Notes under the pieces: model-generated
What the model saw: the letters and a program-made list of their open reading frames with translations, nothing else
Database searches by the model: none
Told to the model about the DNA's origin: nothing
In this document: piece by piece, positions 15,346 to 24,769 of the stretch
Layout of the letters: each line of letters starts with the position of its first letter
How positions within the stretch are numbered: position 1 is the first letter of the stretch
Origin: Blautia wexlerae
GTDB lineage: Bacteria; Bacillota; Clostridia; Lachnospirales; Lachnospiraceae
Direction: 5' to 3'
DNA: 39,731 bases
Assembly: GCF_013300825.1 (NCBI RefSeq)
Contig: NZ_JAAIMY010000028.1
Location: forward strand, 1-39,731
Position numbers and translations under genes: made by a program

Positions 15346-16545
15346 CTACAGTCTCATGACAACTTTTTTCAAGCAGTCCAGATACGTGGCTTTCCCTGCA
15401 TTTTCCCCATAAAGGATTCGCACTCTTCCCAGTTCCTTCCCATCGACGGAATAGATCATCTCCCCTGCCAGGGTGTTCTTTTTCACCGGAGCCTTTACTT
15501 CCCTGTGGATTCTCAGCTTTCTTTTTACATTCCCGATATTCTGTCCTGTGGTGTCCAGATAGTGAAACTGTTCTTCATAAACCAGGGAAACCGTTTTTTT
15601 CTTTCCATTTCTGACCGGGACCTCCGGCAGAACTTCCATTTTCTTATCTATGTACAGGCTGCATTTTGAAAAGCCATAATTTAACATGGAGGCAGCATCT
15701 TTAAATCGCACTTTATAGTCCGGGGCTGCCATCACTACTGCGATCAGAGTGATATCATTTCTTTTTGCAACTGCGCTGAGACAGTATTTTGCAATACTGG
15801 TGCTTCCCGTTTTCAGTCCGACACAGCCCTCATAGCTGCGGATCAGTTTGTTGGTATTGGTAAGCCCGAATTCCTTTGTCCCCTGCCTGGTCACATGGGT
15901 GATATTTTCCATCCATATGGAAGAATATTCCAGAATTTTCGGATATTTTGTGATCAGTTCCCTGCTCATGATGGCAATGTCCCTGGCTGTTGTGTAATGA
16001 TCGGGAGATTCTGTCAGACCACAGCAGTCTTCAAAATGAGTATTTTTCATCCCAAGTCCTTCTGCCCGTTCATTCATGTGGCGGACAAATTCCTGTTCAC
16101 TGCCGCAGATATGCTCTGCCATTGCTACGCTGGCATCATTTCCTGACGCGATTACAATGCATTTGATCAGGGTTTCCACTGTCTGGATTTCCCCCTCCTC
16201 CAGAAACACCTGAGAACCGCCCATTGACTTTGCATGGGCACTGGTTGTGACTGTGTCGTCCATTTTCAGGCTGCCTTTATCCAGAGCATCAAAGATCAGG
16301 ATCAGCGTCATGATCTTCGTGATACTGGCAGGGCTTCGTCTGGTATCCGCATCCTTCTGATAAACGACTGTTCCTGTCTGCGCTTCCATTAAGATTCCTG
16401 ATGGTGCTTCAATAAGATCTGTGGATTCTGCCTGTTTGGTATTGCTTTCCTCGGGCAAAAAGATTCCGGCGGCATATACAGGTGCAGTGATGGTGCAGAC
16501 CATGATAAGTATAGCGCATATTATGGAGATCCATTTTTTTCGCAT
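15346..16545 (-). CDS. Second D-alanyl-D-alanine carboxypeptidase
   Basis: A 399-residue peptidase S11 with a signal peptide (MRKKWISIICAILIMVCTI, cut probably after VYA at about 25). Active-site motifs are SITK (74-77), SGN (134-136) and KTG (245-247). A C-terminal beta-rich domain follows, and the last 15 residues (ATYLDCLKKVVMRL) could be an amphipathic membrane-association helix, as in PBP5. The start at 16545 has GGAGAGAG just before it. It is a paralogue of the enzyme at 9629-10867. In spore formers such paralogues are often divided between vegetative and sporulation roles; which is which cannot be read here. Confidence 0.88.
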   Translation of the reverse strand: MRKKWISIICAILIMVCTITAPVYAAGIFLPEESNTKQAESTDLIEAPSGILMEAQTGTVVYQKDADTRRSPASITKIMTLILIFDALDKGSLKMDDTVTTSAHAKSMGGSQVFLEEGEIQTVETLIKCIVIASGNDASVAMAEHICGSEQEFVRHMNERAEGLGMKNTHFEDCCGLTESPDHYTTARDIAIMSRELITKYPKILEYSSIWMENITHVTRQGTKEFGLTNTNKLIRSYEGCVGLKTGSTSIAKYCLSAVAKRNDITLIAVVMAAPDYKVRFKDAASMLNYGFSKCSLYIDKKMEVLPEVPVRNGKKKTVSLVYEEQFHYLDTTGQNIGNVKRKLRIHREVKAPVKKNTLAGEMIYSVDGKELGRVRILYGENAGKATYLDCLKKVVMRL

Positions 16546-16678
16546 ATTCTCTCTCCGATCAATGTACCGACAGACTGCCGGCACACGCTCTAAGACTACT
16601 TTCTTTATTCATTATATAGCAATCCAATAAAATAATGCATCTCAATCCGATCCGATACCTGCTCATAATCAGATAAAA

Positions 16679-16714
16679 AGCACTGAAAACCATAAAAATA
16701 CGATTTTCAGTGCT
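16679..16714 (-). terminator. Terminator of the cardiolipin synthase gene
   Basis: AGCACTGAAAA at 16679-16689 pairs with TTTTCAGTGCT at 16704-16714; reading leftward a TTTTT run follows. It lies just after the cls stop. Confidence 0.8.
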
Positions 16715-16718
16715 CATT

Positions 16719-18347
16719 TTACATCAGCGGCGCAAACGCGCGGAAAATATTCTGCATGATACGCAGCCCTATATTTCTGTTCTGGCAGAATTCCGGTTCT
16801 ATCTGCCTGCAATATTCCATAGTCTGGATAAAATCATCTTTAATATCCTGTATTACTCTGTTTTTGTAGATCCATACGCCATCCTCAAAATGAAGATAAA
16901 GACTTCGATAGTCCAGGTTGATGGTTCCCACAACTCCAATCTCATCATCACTCACAAAGGATTTTGCGTGAAGGAAACCGGGCTGATATTCATAAATCTT
17001 TACACCGGCTTCCAGAAGCTGCCTGTAATAGGACTGGGTAAGGATAAATACCAGCTTCTTGTCAGGGATTCCCGGCGTCATAATACGCACATCCACCCCG
17101 CTTTTGGCTGCCAGACAGAGGGCAGTCATCATCTCATTGTCTATGATCAGATAAGGAGTACAGATATATACATATTTTTTTGCTTTGTTGATAATGTTCA
17201 GATATACATCTTCACCGACAACCTCCTCATCCAGAGGTGTATCACAGAACGGCTGGACAAATCCGTCACTCTCAAATTCTTCCTCATGATATCTGTGGGG
17301 AAAATAGGCTTCATAATCGACACTCTCTTCAGATCTGCCGATCACTGCCCACATATGGAGAAACATTACCGTCATATTCCAGACAGCTTCTCCCTTGAGC
17401 ATAACAGCGGTATCCTTCCAGTGTCCGAAACGCTCTTTCTGGTTGATATATTCATCTGCAAGATTGATGCCTCCCGTAAATCCAACCCATCCGTCAATGA
17501 TGCAGAGCTTCCTGTGATCCCGGTTATTCTGGATAATGTTCAGAATGGGACGGAAAGGATTAAATACCTGACATTTGATTCCCTTTTTCTGAAGTTCTTC
17601 ATAATATTTATGGGGAAGTGTTGTAAGACAGCCAAATCCATCATAGATCAGGCGCACATCCACACCCTCCGCAGCTTTCTCCTCAAGAATATTCAGGATT
17701 GTCTGCCACATCACCCCATCATTGATAATGAAATATTCAATAAAAATATATTTCTTCGCCTGTTTCAGTTCCCTCACAAGCACCGGAAACATATCATCTC
17801 CTACCTGAAAATACTCTGCAGTTGTGTTCTCATGAACCGGAAATCTGGAAACATCCGAAATATATCTGGACTGGTTCGAAGCCGAGGAATCCAGAGTCTC
17901 CAGCTTCTGCCTCGTCTGTGGCCGATCCCGCAGATACTCCCTGCTCTCCTCAATTCTCTGTTCAAAATGCTGCTGCATGATCGCCGCGATCCTGGAACGT
18001 CCAAATACAAAATATAATACCACTCCAAGAATTGGCAGGATCAGGATCAGCATTGTCCAGGCCAGTTTATAGGAAGGGTTTATTTCCTTATTCAGGATCC
18101 ACAATACCAGCACAATACCTATCAGCCTCAATCCGATATCAATATATCTGGAATAAGCGGCCAGACGCAGTACCATCATTAAGATCCATCCGAGCTGGAC
18201 AAGCATTGCAACCGCAACATAAAAGATTCTGTTGAAAATCAGCTTTGCCAGTTTTTTAAACAGTAAAAGGATCCAGTTTTTCTTTTCTTTAAGTATTTTG
18301 TTATTTTCTGCCTTCAAGATTACTTCCTTCCCCTGATCATTGTCCAT
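16719..18347 (-). CDS. cls: Cardiolipin synthase, phospholipase D family
   Basis: About 542 residues. Two to three N-terminal membrane segments (residues about 38-110) anchor a bacterial Cls with two phospholipase D domains. Their HKD motifs are HRKLCIID (about 276) and HAKSFVSDD (about 459). It joins phosphatidyl groups of two phosphatidylglycerols to give cardiolipin and glycerol. The start is uncertain: the ATG at 18347 has no good ribosome binding site, whereas a TTG at 18317 is preceded by GGAAGG at good spacing. The longer frame up to 18395 would run through the rpsU terminator and is rejected. Length is slightly above the usual 480-510, owing to the N-terminal extension. Confidence 0.9.
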   Translation of the reverse strand: MDNDQGKEVILKAENNKILKEKKNWILLLFKKLAKLIFNRIFYVAVAMLVQLGWILMMVLRLAAYSRYIDIGLRLIGIVLVLWILNKEINPSYKLAWTMLILILPILGVVLYFVFGRSRIAAIMQQHFEQRIEESREYLRDRPQTRQKLETLDSSASNQSRYISDVSRFPVHENTTAEYFQVGDDMFPVLVRELKQAKKYIFIEYFIINDGVMWQTILNILEEKAAEGVDVRLIYDGFGCLTTLPHKYYEELQKKGIKCQVFNPFRPILNIIQNNRDHRKLCIIDGWVGFTGGINLADEYINQKERFGHWKDTAVMLKGEAVWNMTVMFLHMWAVIGRSEESVDYEAYFPHRYHEEEFESDGFVQPFCDTPLDEEVVGEDVYLNIINKAKKYVYICTPYLIIDNEMMTALCLAAKSGVDVRIMTPGIPDKKLVFILTQSYYRQLLEAGVKIYEYQPGFLHAKSFVSDDEIGVVGTINLDYRSLYLHFEDGVWIYKNRVIQDIKDDFIQTMEYCRQIEPEFCQNRNIGLRIMQNIFRAFAPLM

Positions 18348-18355
18348 ATTATGAT

Positions 18356-18387
18356 AAAAATCCCTGACAGAACTGCCAGGGATTTTT
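18356..18387 (-). terminator. Terminator of rpsU
   Basis: AAAAATCCCTG and CAGGGATTTTT flank a 10-base loop, directly after the rpsU stop and before cls. Confidence 0.85.
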
Positions 18388-18395
18388 GCGCACAA

Positions 18396-18572
18396 TTAAT
18401 TATATTTACGTTTTCTTGCGGCTTCAGATTTCTTTTTACGACGAACGCTTGGTTTCTCGTAATGCTCTCTTTTGCGGATTTCCTGCTGGATTCCTGCTTT
18501 TGCGCAGCTTCTTTTGAATCTGCGAAGAGCGCTATCTAAAGTCTCGTTCTCTTTTACGATTACGTTTGACAT
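18396..18572 (-). CDS. rpsU: Ribosomal protein bS21
   Basis: A 58-residue, very basic protein starting [20 protein letters not shown] and ending in a Lys/Arg-rich tail, the typical bS21 of the small ribosomal subunit, which helps initiation on natural mRNAs. The longer open frame is rejected because GGGAGG lies upstream of this ATG. It stands alone with its own promoter and terminator. Confidence 0.96.
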   Translation of the reverse strand: MSNVIVKENETLDSALRRFKRSCAKAGIQQEIRKREHYEKPSVRRKKKSEAARKRKYN

Positions 18573-18594
18573 AGACTCACACCTAACCTCCCTC

Positions 18595-18623
18595 CAGTTG
18601 TAGATTGTGCTAAAATACAACTG
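18595..18623 (-). promoter_or_regulatory. Hairpin next to the rpsU ribosome binding site
   Basis: CAGTTGTA (18595-18602) and TACAACTG (18616-18623) form a perfect 8-bp stem with a 13-base loop. In the mRNA it ends right before GGAGGGAGG, so it could affect ribosome access or bind bS21 itself. Confidence 0.45.
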
Positions 18624-18652
18624 TCTGGGTATTTTTTTCTTGCACAAGTGAT

Positions 18653-18682
18653 ATTATATATCATTGCCTGTGGGTTCGTCAA
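18653..18682 (-). promoter_or_regulatory. Promoter of rpsU
   Basis: Read leftward, TTGACG (18682-18677), an 18-base spacer and TATAAT (18658-18653). It lies in the 140-base gap between alaS and rpsU. Confidence 0.75.
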
Positions 18683-18712
18683 CATCTTTTTGGTTAAATT
18701 TTGCAGAAATTT

Positions 18713-21352
18713 TTACTTTATTTGACCTTCCAGGATTCCTGCTGCTGCATCTACGGCTTCCTGAGCTTTGGCAGGGTTCTTTCCGCCGGCCTGAGCCATG
18801 TTCGGACGTCCGCCGCCGCCTCCGCCTACGATAGCTGCCACTGCTTTGATCAGGTTACCTGCGTGGGCACCTGCTTTCTGTGCTGCGTCAGTAGCCATTG
18901 CAAGAAGATTTACTTTCTCACCGTTTACTGCTGCCAGAAGGACAACACCTTCACCAAGTTTGCCTTTCAGCTGGTCGCCAAGGTCACGAAGTCCGTTCAT
19001 GTCCACTCCGTCTACTTTTGCAGCAAGAAGTTTCACACCTTTGACTTCTACTACTTTATCCATAACATCTCCCAGAGCTCCCTGAGCCAGTTTGCTCTTT
19101 AAGGATTCGTTCTCGCTGGAAAGTGCTTTTACTTCTCCCTGAAGATGTCCGATCTTCTCTACGATCTCTGCAGGATTTGCTTTGAGAGCTTTTGCAGCTT
19201 CGTGAAGCAGTTCTTCCTGTTTCTTATAGTATTCCAGAACTCCGTTGCCTGTCAGAGCTTCGATACGGCGAACACCTGCTGCGATACCGGATTCGGAAAC
19301 GATCTTGAACAACATAATGTTGCCTGTGTTTGCCACATGAGTACCACCGCAGAGTTCCTTGGAGAAATCGCCCATGGATACCACACGTACCTTCTGGTCA
19401 TATTTTTCTCCGAACAGAGCCATTGCTCCGGATTTCTTAGCTTCTTCCACATCCATAACATCTGTACGGACTTCAAGTCCGGCCTGGATTTCTTTGTTTA
19501 CAAGTGCTTCTACCTGTGCGATCTCATCAGCTGTCATAGCCTGGAAATGAGCAAAGTCGAAACGAAGTCTGTCCGGTGTTACCAGAGAACCTTTCTGTTC
19601 TACATGGCTTCCAAGTACTGTCTTTAATGCTTTCTGAAGAAGATGTGTTGCACTGTGGTTCTTCTCAGTATCTCTTCTTGCAGCTTCATCCACTTTCAGG
19701 GAAACAGTTTCGCCTGTGGAGATCATGCCGGATTCCATATGACCAACATGACCAAATTTGCCGCCGCGAAGCTTGATGGTGTCTTCTACTACGAACTTAC
19801 CGTTTGCAGTTTCGATCACACCTGTGTCACCAACCTGTCCACCCATAGTTGCATAGAATGGAGTCTGCTCTGTAAAGACAGTTCCTTTCTGGCCTTCCAT
19901 CAGGGAGTTTACGATCTCTGTTTCTGTTGTAAGGACTGTTACTTTGGAATCAAATGTAAGATGATCGTATCCTACGAATTCTGTTGTAACGTTTACATCG
20001 ATATCATCATATACAGTTGCATCAGCACCCATATAGTTGGTCACTTCACGGGCAGAACGTGCTTTGTTTCTCTGCTCTTCCATACATTTCTGGAAGCCTG
20101 CCTCGTCAATATCATATCCTTTTTCCTCAAGAATCTCTTTTGTAAGATCCATCGGGAATCCGTAAGTATCATATAATTTGAATGCATTTTCGCCGGAAAG
20201 TGTTTTCTCTCCTGCTGCTTTCATCTCATCTTCCATCTCTCCAAGGATACGAAGACCCTGATCAATGGTCTTGTTGAACTGGTTTTCTTCATTTGTGAGA
20301 ACTTTAAAGATAAATTCTTTCTTCTCTTCCAGCTCCGGATATCCTGCTTTGGAACCATTGATCACTTCTTCACTTAATTTTGCAAGGAAGGTGCCTTCGA
20401 TTCCAAGAAGACGTCCGTGACGTGCTGCACGACGGATCAGACGGCGGAGTACATAACCGCGGCCTTCGTTTGTAGGCATGATACCGTCGGAGATCATAAA
20501 TGTTGCAGAACGGATATGGTCTGTGATCAGACGGATGGATACGTCATCATTATAATTCTTCTCGTATTCTTTTCCGGAGATCTTACATACCAGGTTACGC
20601 AGTGCGCAGATAGTATCTACATCGAAGATGGAATCTACGTCCTGCACAACAACTGCCAGACGTTCCAGACCCATACCTGTATCAATGTTCTTCTGTTTCA
20701 GTGTTGTATAATTTCCGTTTCCATCGTTCTCAAACTGGGTAAATACGTTGTTCCATACTTCCATGTAACGGTCGCAGTCACAGCCTACTGTACAGCCAGG
20801 TTTCCCGCAGCCGTATTTCTCTCCACGGTCATAGTAGATCTCTGAACATGGACCACAGGGACCTGCGCCATGCTCCCAGAAGTTATCTTCTTTTCCAAAA
20901 CGGAAAATTCTGTCAGCAGGGATTCCGATTTCTTTGTTCCAGATGTCAAAGGCTTCGTCATCTTCCAGATATACGGAAGGATAAAGACGGTCTGCATCCA
21001 GTCCTACTACCTCTGTGAGGAATTCCCAGGACCAGTGGATGGCTTCTTTCTTAAAGTAGTCACCAAAGGAGAAGTTACCAAGCATCTCAAAGAATGTACC
21101 GTGGCGTGCAGTTTTACCTACATTCTCGATATCACCTGTACGGATACATTTCTGGCAGGTACTTACTCTTGTTCTTGGCGGGATTTCAGCACCTGTAAAA
21201 TATGGTTTCAGCGGAGCCATACCTGCGTTGATCAGCAGAAGACTCTTATCTCCCTGTGGTACCAGGGAAAAGCTTTTCATTACCAGATGTCCTTTGCTTT
21301 CCATGAAGTCCAGGAACATCTGACGAAGTTCGTTTACTCCGTATTTCTTCAT
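18713..21352 (-). CDS. alaS: Alanyl-tRNA synthetase
   Basis: An 879-residue class II synthetase that charges tRNA-Ala. The catalytic domain starts MKKYGVNELRQMFLDFMESK. The editing domain carries HSATHLLQKAL (zinc-binding HxxxH) and ELCGGTHVANTG. A coiled coil and the C-Ala domain end with a glycine run (VGGGGGGRPNMAQAGG). Length is normal. AGGAGG lies before the ATG at 21352, which rules out the longer frame. It follows tyrS by 81 bases in the same direction, so some of its mRNA may come from the tyrS promoter and T-box. Confidence 0.97.
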   Translation of the reverse strand: MKKYGVNELRQMFLDFMESKGHLVMKSFSLVPQGDKSLLLINAGMAPLKPYFTGAEIPPRTRVSTCQKCIRTGDIENVGKTARHGTFFEMLGNFSFGDYFKKEAIHWSWEFLTEVVGLDADRLYPSVYLEDDEAFDIWNKEIGIPADRIFRFGKEDNFWEHGAGPCGPCSEIYYDRGEKYGCGKPGCTVGCDCDRYMEVWNNVFTQFENDGNGNYTTLKQKNIDTGMGLERLAVVVQDVDSIFDVDTICALRNLVCKISGKEYEKNYNDDVSIRLITDHIRSATFMISDGIMPTNEGRGYVLRRLIRRAARHGRLLGIEGTFLAKLSEEVINGSKAGYPELEEKKEFIFKVLTNEENQFNKTIDQGLRILGEMEDEMKAAGEKTLSGENAFKLYDTYGFPMDLTKEILEEKGYDIDEAGFQKCMEEQRNKARSAREVTNYMGADATVYDDIDVNVTTEFVGYDHLTFDSKVTVLTTETEIVNSLMEGQKGTVFTEQTPFYATMGGQVGDTGVIETANGKFVVEDTIKLRGGKFGHVGHMESGMISTGETVSLKVDEAARRDTEKNHSATHLLQKALKTVLGSHVEQKGSLVTPDRLRFDFAHFQAMTADEIAQVEALVNKEIQAGLEVRTDVMDVEEAKKSGAMALFGEKYDQKVRVVSMGDFSKELCGGTHVANTGNIMLFKIVSESGIAAGVRRIEALTGNGVLEYYKKQEELLHEAAKALKANPAEIVEKIGHLQGEVKALSSENESLKSKLAQGALGDVMDKVVEVKGVKLLAAKVDGVDMNGLRDLGDQLKGKLGEGVVLLAAVNGEKVNLLAMATDAAQKAGAHAGNLIKAVAAIVGGGGGGRPNMAQAGGKNPAKAQEAVDAAAGILEGQIK

Positions 21353-21370
21353 AATCTTTTCCTCCTGAAA

Positions 21371-21417
21371 TCGGCCACACCGGAAAGCTTCTATGTGCAT
21401 TCTCCGGTGTACACCGA
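21371..21417 (-). repeat. Hairpin in the tyrS-alaS gap
   Basis: ACACCGGA (21377-21384) pairs with TCCGGTGT (21403-21410), extended by TCGG and CCGA at 21371-21374 and 21414-21417. No T run follows in the leftward direction, so it is more likely a processing or stability element than a terminator. It overlaps the region just before the alaS ribosome binding site. Confidence 0.5.
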
Positions 21418-21433
21418 TATTTATATGAATTTT

Positions 21434-22663
21434 TTATTTTGCAAGAACTTTATTAAATTTTTTCTTACCTTTTTTAAGAACTACGCCGTCGCCTGTAAGT
21501 ACATCTTTGGCAACTGTGTATTTCACATCTGTGATCTTCTCACCGTCAATGGAAACACCGCCCTGCTCAATGGCACGACGTCCTTCGGAACGTGTTGGAA
21601 CCATTCCTGCTTTTACAAGCATGGAGATCAGGTCGATTGTTCCTTCCTCTGAGAAGTCTTCGTCTGCAAGTTCAGTTGTCGGCATATGTGCTGTGTCAGC
21701 GCCGCCTGCAAAAAGTGCTCTTGCGCCTTCTTGCGCTTTCTTTGCTTCCTCTTCGCCGTGAACCAGATTTGTCAGCTCGTATGCAAGGATTTCTTTTGCT
21801 TTGTTTAACTGGCTTCCTTCCCATTTTGCCATCTCGTCAATTTCTTCTAACGGAAGGAAGGTAAGGAGACGCATACATTTGATAACATCTGCATCATCCA
21901 CGTTTCTCCAGTACTGATAGAAATCGAAAGGAGAAGTCTTCTCCGGGTCAAGCCATACAGCACCGGACTGTGTTTTACCCATCTTCTTACCTTCGGAGTT
22001 CAGAAGAAGTGTGATAGTCATGGCATAAGCGTCTTTTCCAAGTTTACGACGGATCAGCTCTGTACCGCCAAGCATATTTGCCCACTGGTCATCACCGCCG
22101 AACTGCATGGTACAGCCGTATTTCTGATACAGCATGTAGAAGTCGTAGCTCTGCATGATCATATAGTTGAACTCAAGGAATGTAAGTCCACGTTCCATAC
22201 GCTGTTTATAGCACTCGTGAGAGAGCATACGGTTTACAGAGAAATGTGGTCCAACATCACGAAGTACCTCTACATAATTTAAATTCATCAGCCAGTCTGC
22301 ATTGTTTACCATTAATGCCTTGCCGTCTGAGAAGTCGATAAAACGCTCCATCTGTTTCTTGAAGCAGTCGATGTTGTGCTGAATGGTCTCCACTGTCATC
22401 ATCTGACGCATATCAGATCTTCCGGACGGGTCACCGATCATACCGGTTCCGCCGCCTAATAATGCGATTGGTTTATTTCCCGCCATCTGCAGACGTTTCA
22501 TCAGGCAAAGCGCCATGAAATGTCCCACATGAAGGCTGTCTGCGGTAGGGTCAAAGCCAATGTAAAATGTGGCTTTTCCATTATTTACCATTTCTTTGAT
22601 CTCTTCTTCGTCTGTTACCTGGGCAATCAGACCACGGGCTTTCAGCTCGTCCCAAACTGTCAT
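21434..22663 (-). CDS. tyrS: Tyrosyl-tRNA synthetase
   Basis: A 409-residue class I synthetase. The HIGH box is DSLHVGHFMAL (near residue 45), the KMSKS box is KMGKTQSG (near 230), and a C-terminal S4 RNA-binding domain (VKAGMVPTRSEGRRAIEQGG) ends the protein. It charges tRNA-Tyr. The start at 22663 has GAGGAGG 8 bases upstream. The longer frame reads back through the T-box leader and is not coding. Confidence 0.96.
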   Translation of the reverse strand: MTVWDELKARGLIAQVTDEEEIKEMVNNGKATFYIGFDPTADSLHVGHFMALCLMKRLQMAGNKPIALLGGGTGMIGDPSGRSDMRQMMTVETIQHNIDCFKKQMERFIDFSDGKALMVNNADWLMNLNYVEVLRDVGPHFSVNRMLSHECYKQRMERGLTFLEFNYMIMQSYDFYMLYQKYGCTMQFGGDDQWANMLGGTELIRRKLGKDAYAMTITLLLNSEGKKMGKTQSGAVWLDPEKTSPFDFYQYWRNVDDADVIKCMRLLTFLPLEEIDEMAKWEGSQLNKAKEILAYELTNLVHGEEEAKKAQEGARALFAGGADTAHMPTTELADEDFSEEGTIDLISMLVKAGMVPTRSEGRRAIEQGGVSIDGEKITDVKYTVAKDVLTGDGVVLKKGKKKFNKVLAK

Positions 22664-22693
22664 TGTTTGTTTCCTCCTCGTAATATAACTAAA

Positions 22694-23070
22694 ATAACCC
22701 GGTTCCTCTGTCCGTTTAGGACGAGAACCGGGTCTCGCGTTACCACCTAAATTTACAGAAAACTCGCATTTTCTGCCTCCATAAGTGAATGATATAAAGT
22801 CACTGCCAGAATATCTTCCGGCCAAACCTTTCACTTAAGCAAATTAACGGATGCCAAACCGCTGCAGCCTACTGTTCTCAGAAAAATCAGATCCGGAAGT
22901 TTCGGTGCAGAGCTCCGGGAGGTATTCACACGGTTCCCTCAGGCGCCTCTCACCAGCCGGCTGCTCTCTGTCTGCTTTCCACGTGCTACTATTTCCCATC
23001 TGTGCCTTTACTTTCATATAGCTGTCAGGATCAGAATAGGGAATTGCCCTTTTCCTGACTGTTTTATCTA
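22694..23070 (-). ncRNA. Tyrosine T-box leader of tyrS
   Basis: A leader of about 370 nt. It contains the T-box sequence AGGTGGTAACGCG (read leftward, 22748-22736), close to the AGGGTGGTACCGCG consensus. It is followed by a GC-rich terminator stem (22696-22733, ACCCGGTTC pairing with GAACCGGGT) with TTATTTT behind it. The upstream stem I region has GGCTGGTGAGAGG and GTGTGAATACCTCCCGG, where TAC at 22924-22922 is in the specifier position and reads as a Tyr codon. Uncharged tRNA-Tyr should pair with it and allow read-through into tyrS. The end points are approximate. Confidence 0.9.
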
Positions 23071-23076
23071 TCTGCA

Positions 23077-23105
23077 AGTATACAAATACAAAATTTATTT
23101 GTCAA
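23077..23105 (-). promoter_or_regulatory. Promoter of the tyrS T-box transcript
   Basis: TTGACA (23105-23100), a 17-base spacer and TATACT (23082-23077), read leftward: nearly consensus. It fits the start of the T-box leader. Confidence 0.85.
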
Positions 23106-23157
23106 GGAATTTAAATACATTCTCTTCATATTTTACCAACTTAAAGCATTAATGTAC

Positions 23158-24531
23158 TCACCCTGAAATCCAGTCCACAAAGAATACATGTCCTTTGTAC
23201 TGTTCATATTCCAGTTTGCTGAAATTAAGATTCTGTGCTTTAAAGGCTGTCGGAGTCATAAAGAACTTATAATTGAAATCCTTTGTCTTAAATCCCGGAA
23301 GAACTCTCTTTACACCACGGTTGACATAGTCATTAAAAAGCTCCATTGCCGCTTTCGCCGCTGCATAGGCATTAGTCCTGTCCTCAAACTGACCCTGCAG
23401 TCTCTTAATCAATGCTCCGTCTGTCACTACTGCATACTGGGTTGGTTTTCCCTGATATACTACATAGCGGATCTGTGAAGGAAAATTTTTGTACTCATCA
23501 ATGGTACAGTTCAGTACACAAAGTGCAACTGCTTCCATTCCTATCACTCCCTGATCGCCTGCTTCCGCATCACACACTGCTGCCAGCAGATCAAGATCTG
23601 ACACCTTTCCGTCTGCAATCCCCGGATGTTCCAGGAACTGTTTCTCCATATAGTAGTATTTGCTGTTTTTTGCATCATAAACCTTAACATAATTGCCTTC
23701 AACTTTATAATCTTCTGACGATGTCTCAGATGCCACACCTTCAGAATCAAACTTATATGTAATTCCATCAACAGAAGCTACTGTATCTGAAAGCATCACA
23801 CCGGAAACATTAAAATAATATTTCTTTCCATCCAGAGTCAGCCAGCCAACATGTGCCTTGCCGTCCGATGGGGAGAAATAGTATTTCTTTCCTCCTACTG
23901 TTCCAAATCCTTTCTGGTAACGTACACCGTTGGACTTGGAAAAATAATAATAGTCTGAATCAATTTTCTCCAACCCCACATACATAATTCCGTCAGATGG
24001 TTCAAAATATCTGTACTTGTCCGTGCTGCTTTTTAACCAGCCTGTGCACATACGGCCTGTACTCTGACTGAAATAGCGCTTTTGTTTCTTTTTATTCTCT
24101 ACCCATCCCTTTGCCATTACGCCTGAACTGCTGTAGAAATAGTATTTGTTTTTCTGCGCATCTGTCAGCCAGCCTCTGGTCATAAGTCCTGTGGTTTCAT
24201 CAAAATGCCTGATGTTTCCTTTGACATCTGTAAGAAATCCAGTTACCATGCATCCGGTTCCTTTGGTAAAATACCTGATCACTTTTCCCTTGGAATCCTT
24301 TACCCAGCCTTTAAGCTGTACACCTGTTTTTTTGTCAAAGTAATATTTCTTCCCTTTAAGTTCCAGCCAGCCTTTTTGTCTGGAACCATCTTTATTAATG
24401 TAGTAAGTCTTTCCATTCTGAGTCACAAATCCTGTTTTTGTTGCAGCAGAAACGCAAAAACAGCCCATCACAAAAACAGCGATCACAGAAAAAATCAGAT
24501 ACTTTAACAACATTTTTCCATGTTTCTTCAT
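23158..24531 (-). CDS. Secreted cell-wall-binding SleB-like hydrolase
   Basis: A 457-residue exported protein. The signal peptide (LLKYLIFSVIAVFVMGCFC, cut near SAA) is followed by about ten 20-residue wall-binding repeats of the pattern GWxxxxGKKYYFxxxTG (residues about 35-270). The C-terminal domain (about 310-457) is a SleB/CwlJ-type hydrolase_2: LLAAVCDAEAGDQGVIGMEA holds the conserved Glu, and later VLNCTIDEY and GHVFFVDW. It would cut peptidoglycan, as spore cortex-lytic SleB or a vegetative amidase/lytic transglycosylase. The start at 24531 is the first Met before the signal sequence; AAGGAG lies a little far (13 bases). The frame further upstream is only the antisense of the Cys-rich gene. 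Confidence 0.85.
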   Translation of the reverse strand: MKKHGKMLLKYLIFSVIAVFVMGCFCVSAATKTGFVTQNGKTYYINKDGSRQKGWLELKGKKYYFDKKTGVQLKGWVKDSKGKVIRYFTKGTGCMVTGFLTDVKGNIRHFDETTGLMTRGWLTDAQKNKYYFYSSSGVMAKGWVENKKKQKRYFSQSTGRMCTGWLKSSTDKYRYFEPSDGIMYVGLEKIDSDYYYFSKSNGVRYQKGFGTVGGKKYYFSPSDGKAHVGWLTLDGKKYYFNVSGVMLSDTVASVDGITYKFDSEGVASETSSEDYKVEGNYVKVYDAKNSKYYYMEKQFLEHPGIADGKVSDLDLLAAVCDAEAGDQGVIGMEAVALCVLNCTIDEYKNFPSQIRYVVYQGKPTQYAVVTDGALIKRLQGQFEDRTNAYAAAKAAMELFNDYVNRGVKRVLPGFKTKDFNYKFFMTPTAFKAQNLNFSKLEYEQYKGHVFFVDWISG

Positions 24532-24624
24532 ATTTCTTTTCAGTCTCCTTTTTTCTTTCACGTATTGTTTTACGTTAATTCGGGTTATTCTTTTATAAAA
24601 TGTTACAAATTTATTACACGAAAT

Positions 24625-24653
24625 ATTATATATGATTCTCACATTATTGTCAA
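24625..24653 (-). promoter_or_regulatory. Consensus sigma-A promoter of the wall hydrolase gene
   Basis: Read leftward, TTGACA (24653-24648), 17 bases, TATAAT (24630-24625): a perfect consensus. It implies vegetative expression of the hydrolase, rather than expression only in the spore. Confidence 0.85.
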
Positions 24654-24711
24654 CCTTCGAAAATATATGGACTTTAGAAATATTTGTGTTAATATGAACG
24701 GAGCGAACAGT

Positions 24712-24739
24712 AACACATTTTCCTCTTTCACATATGATA
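24712..24739 (+). promoter_or_regulatory. Sigma-K-like promoter of the Cys-rich gene (candidate)
   Basis: CATATGATA (24731-24739) fits the sigma-K -10 pattern CATANNNTA. An AC-containing -35 (AACA, 24712-24715) lies about 15 bases before. No sigma-A hexamers are seen at this place. The consensus is weak and chance matches are common. Confidence 0.35.
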
Positions 24740-24769
24740 GGAGTGTAAAGAATTTCTGGAGGATTTAAC

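Noticed and set aside
16710..18017. 435-codon plus-strand frame opposite cls
   Set aside because: It is antisense to a clear cardiolipin synthase with both HKD motifs, has no ribosome site and no recognisable domain.
22664..22834. Upstream extension of tyrS
   Set aside because: It reads through the T-box and terminator; the ATG at 22663 has a strong ribosome site.
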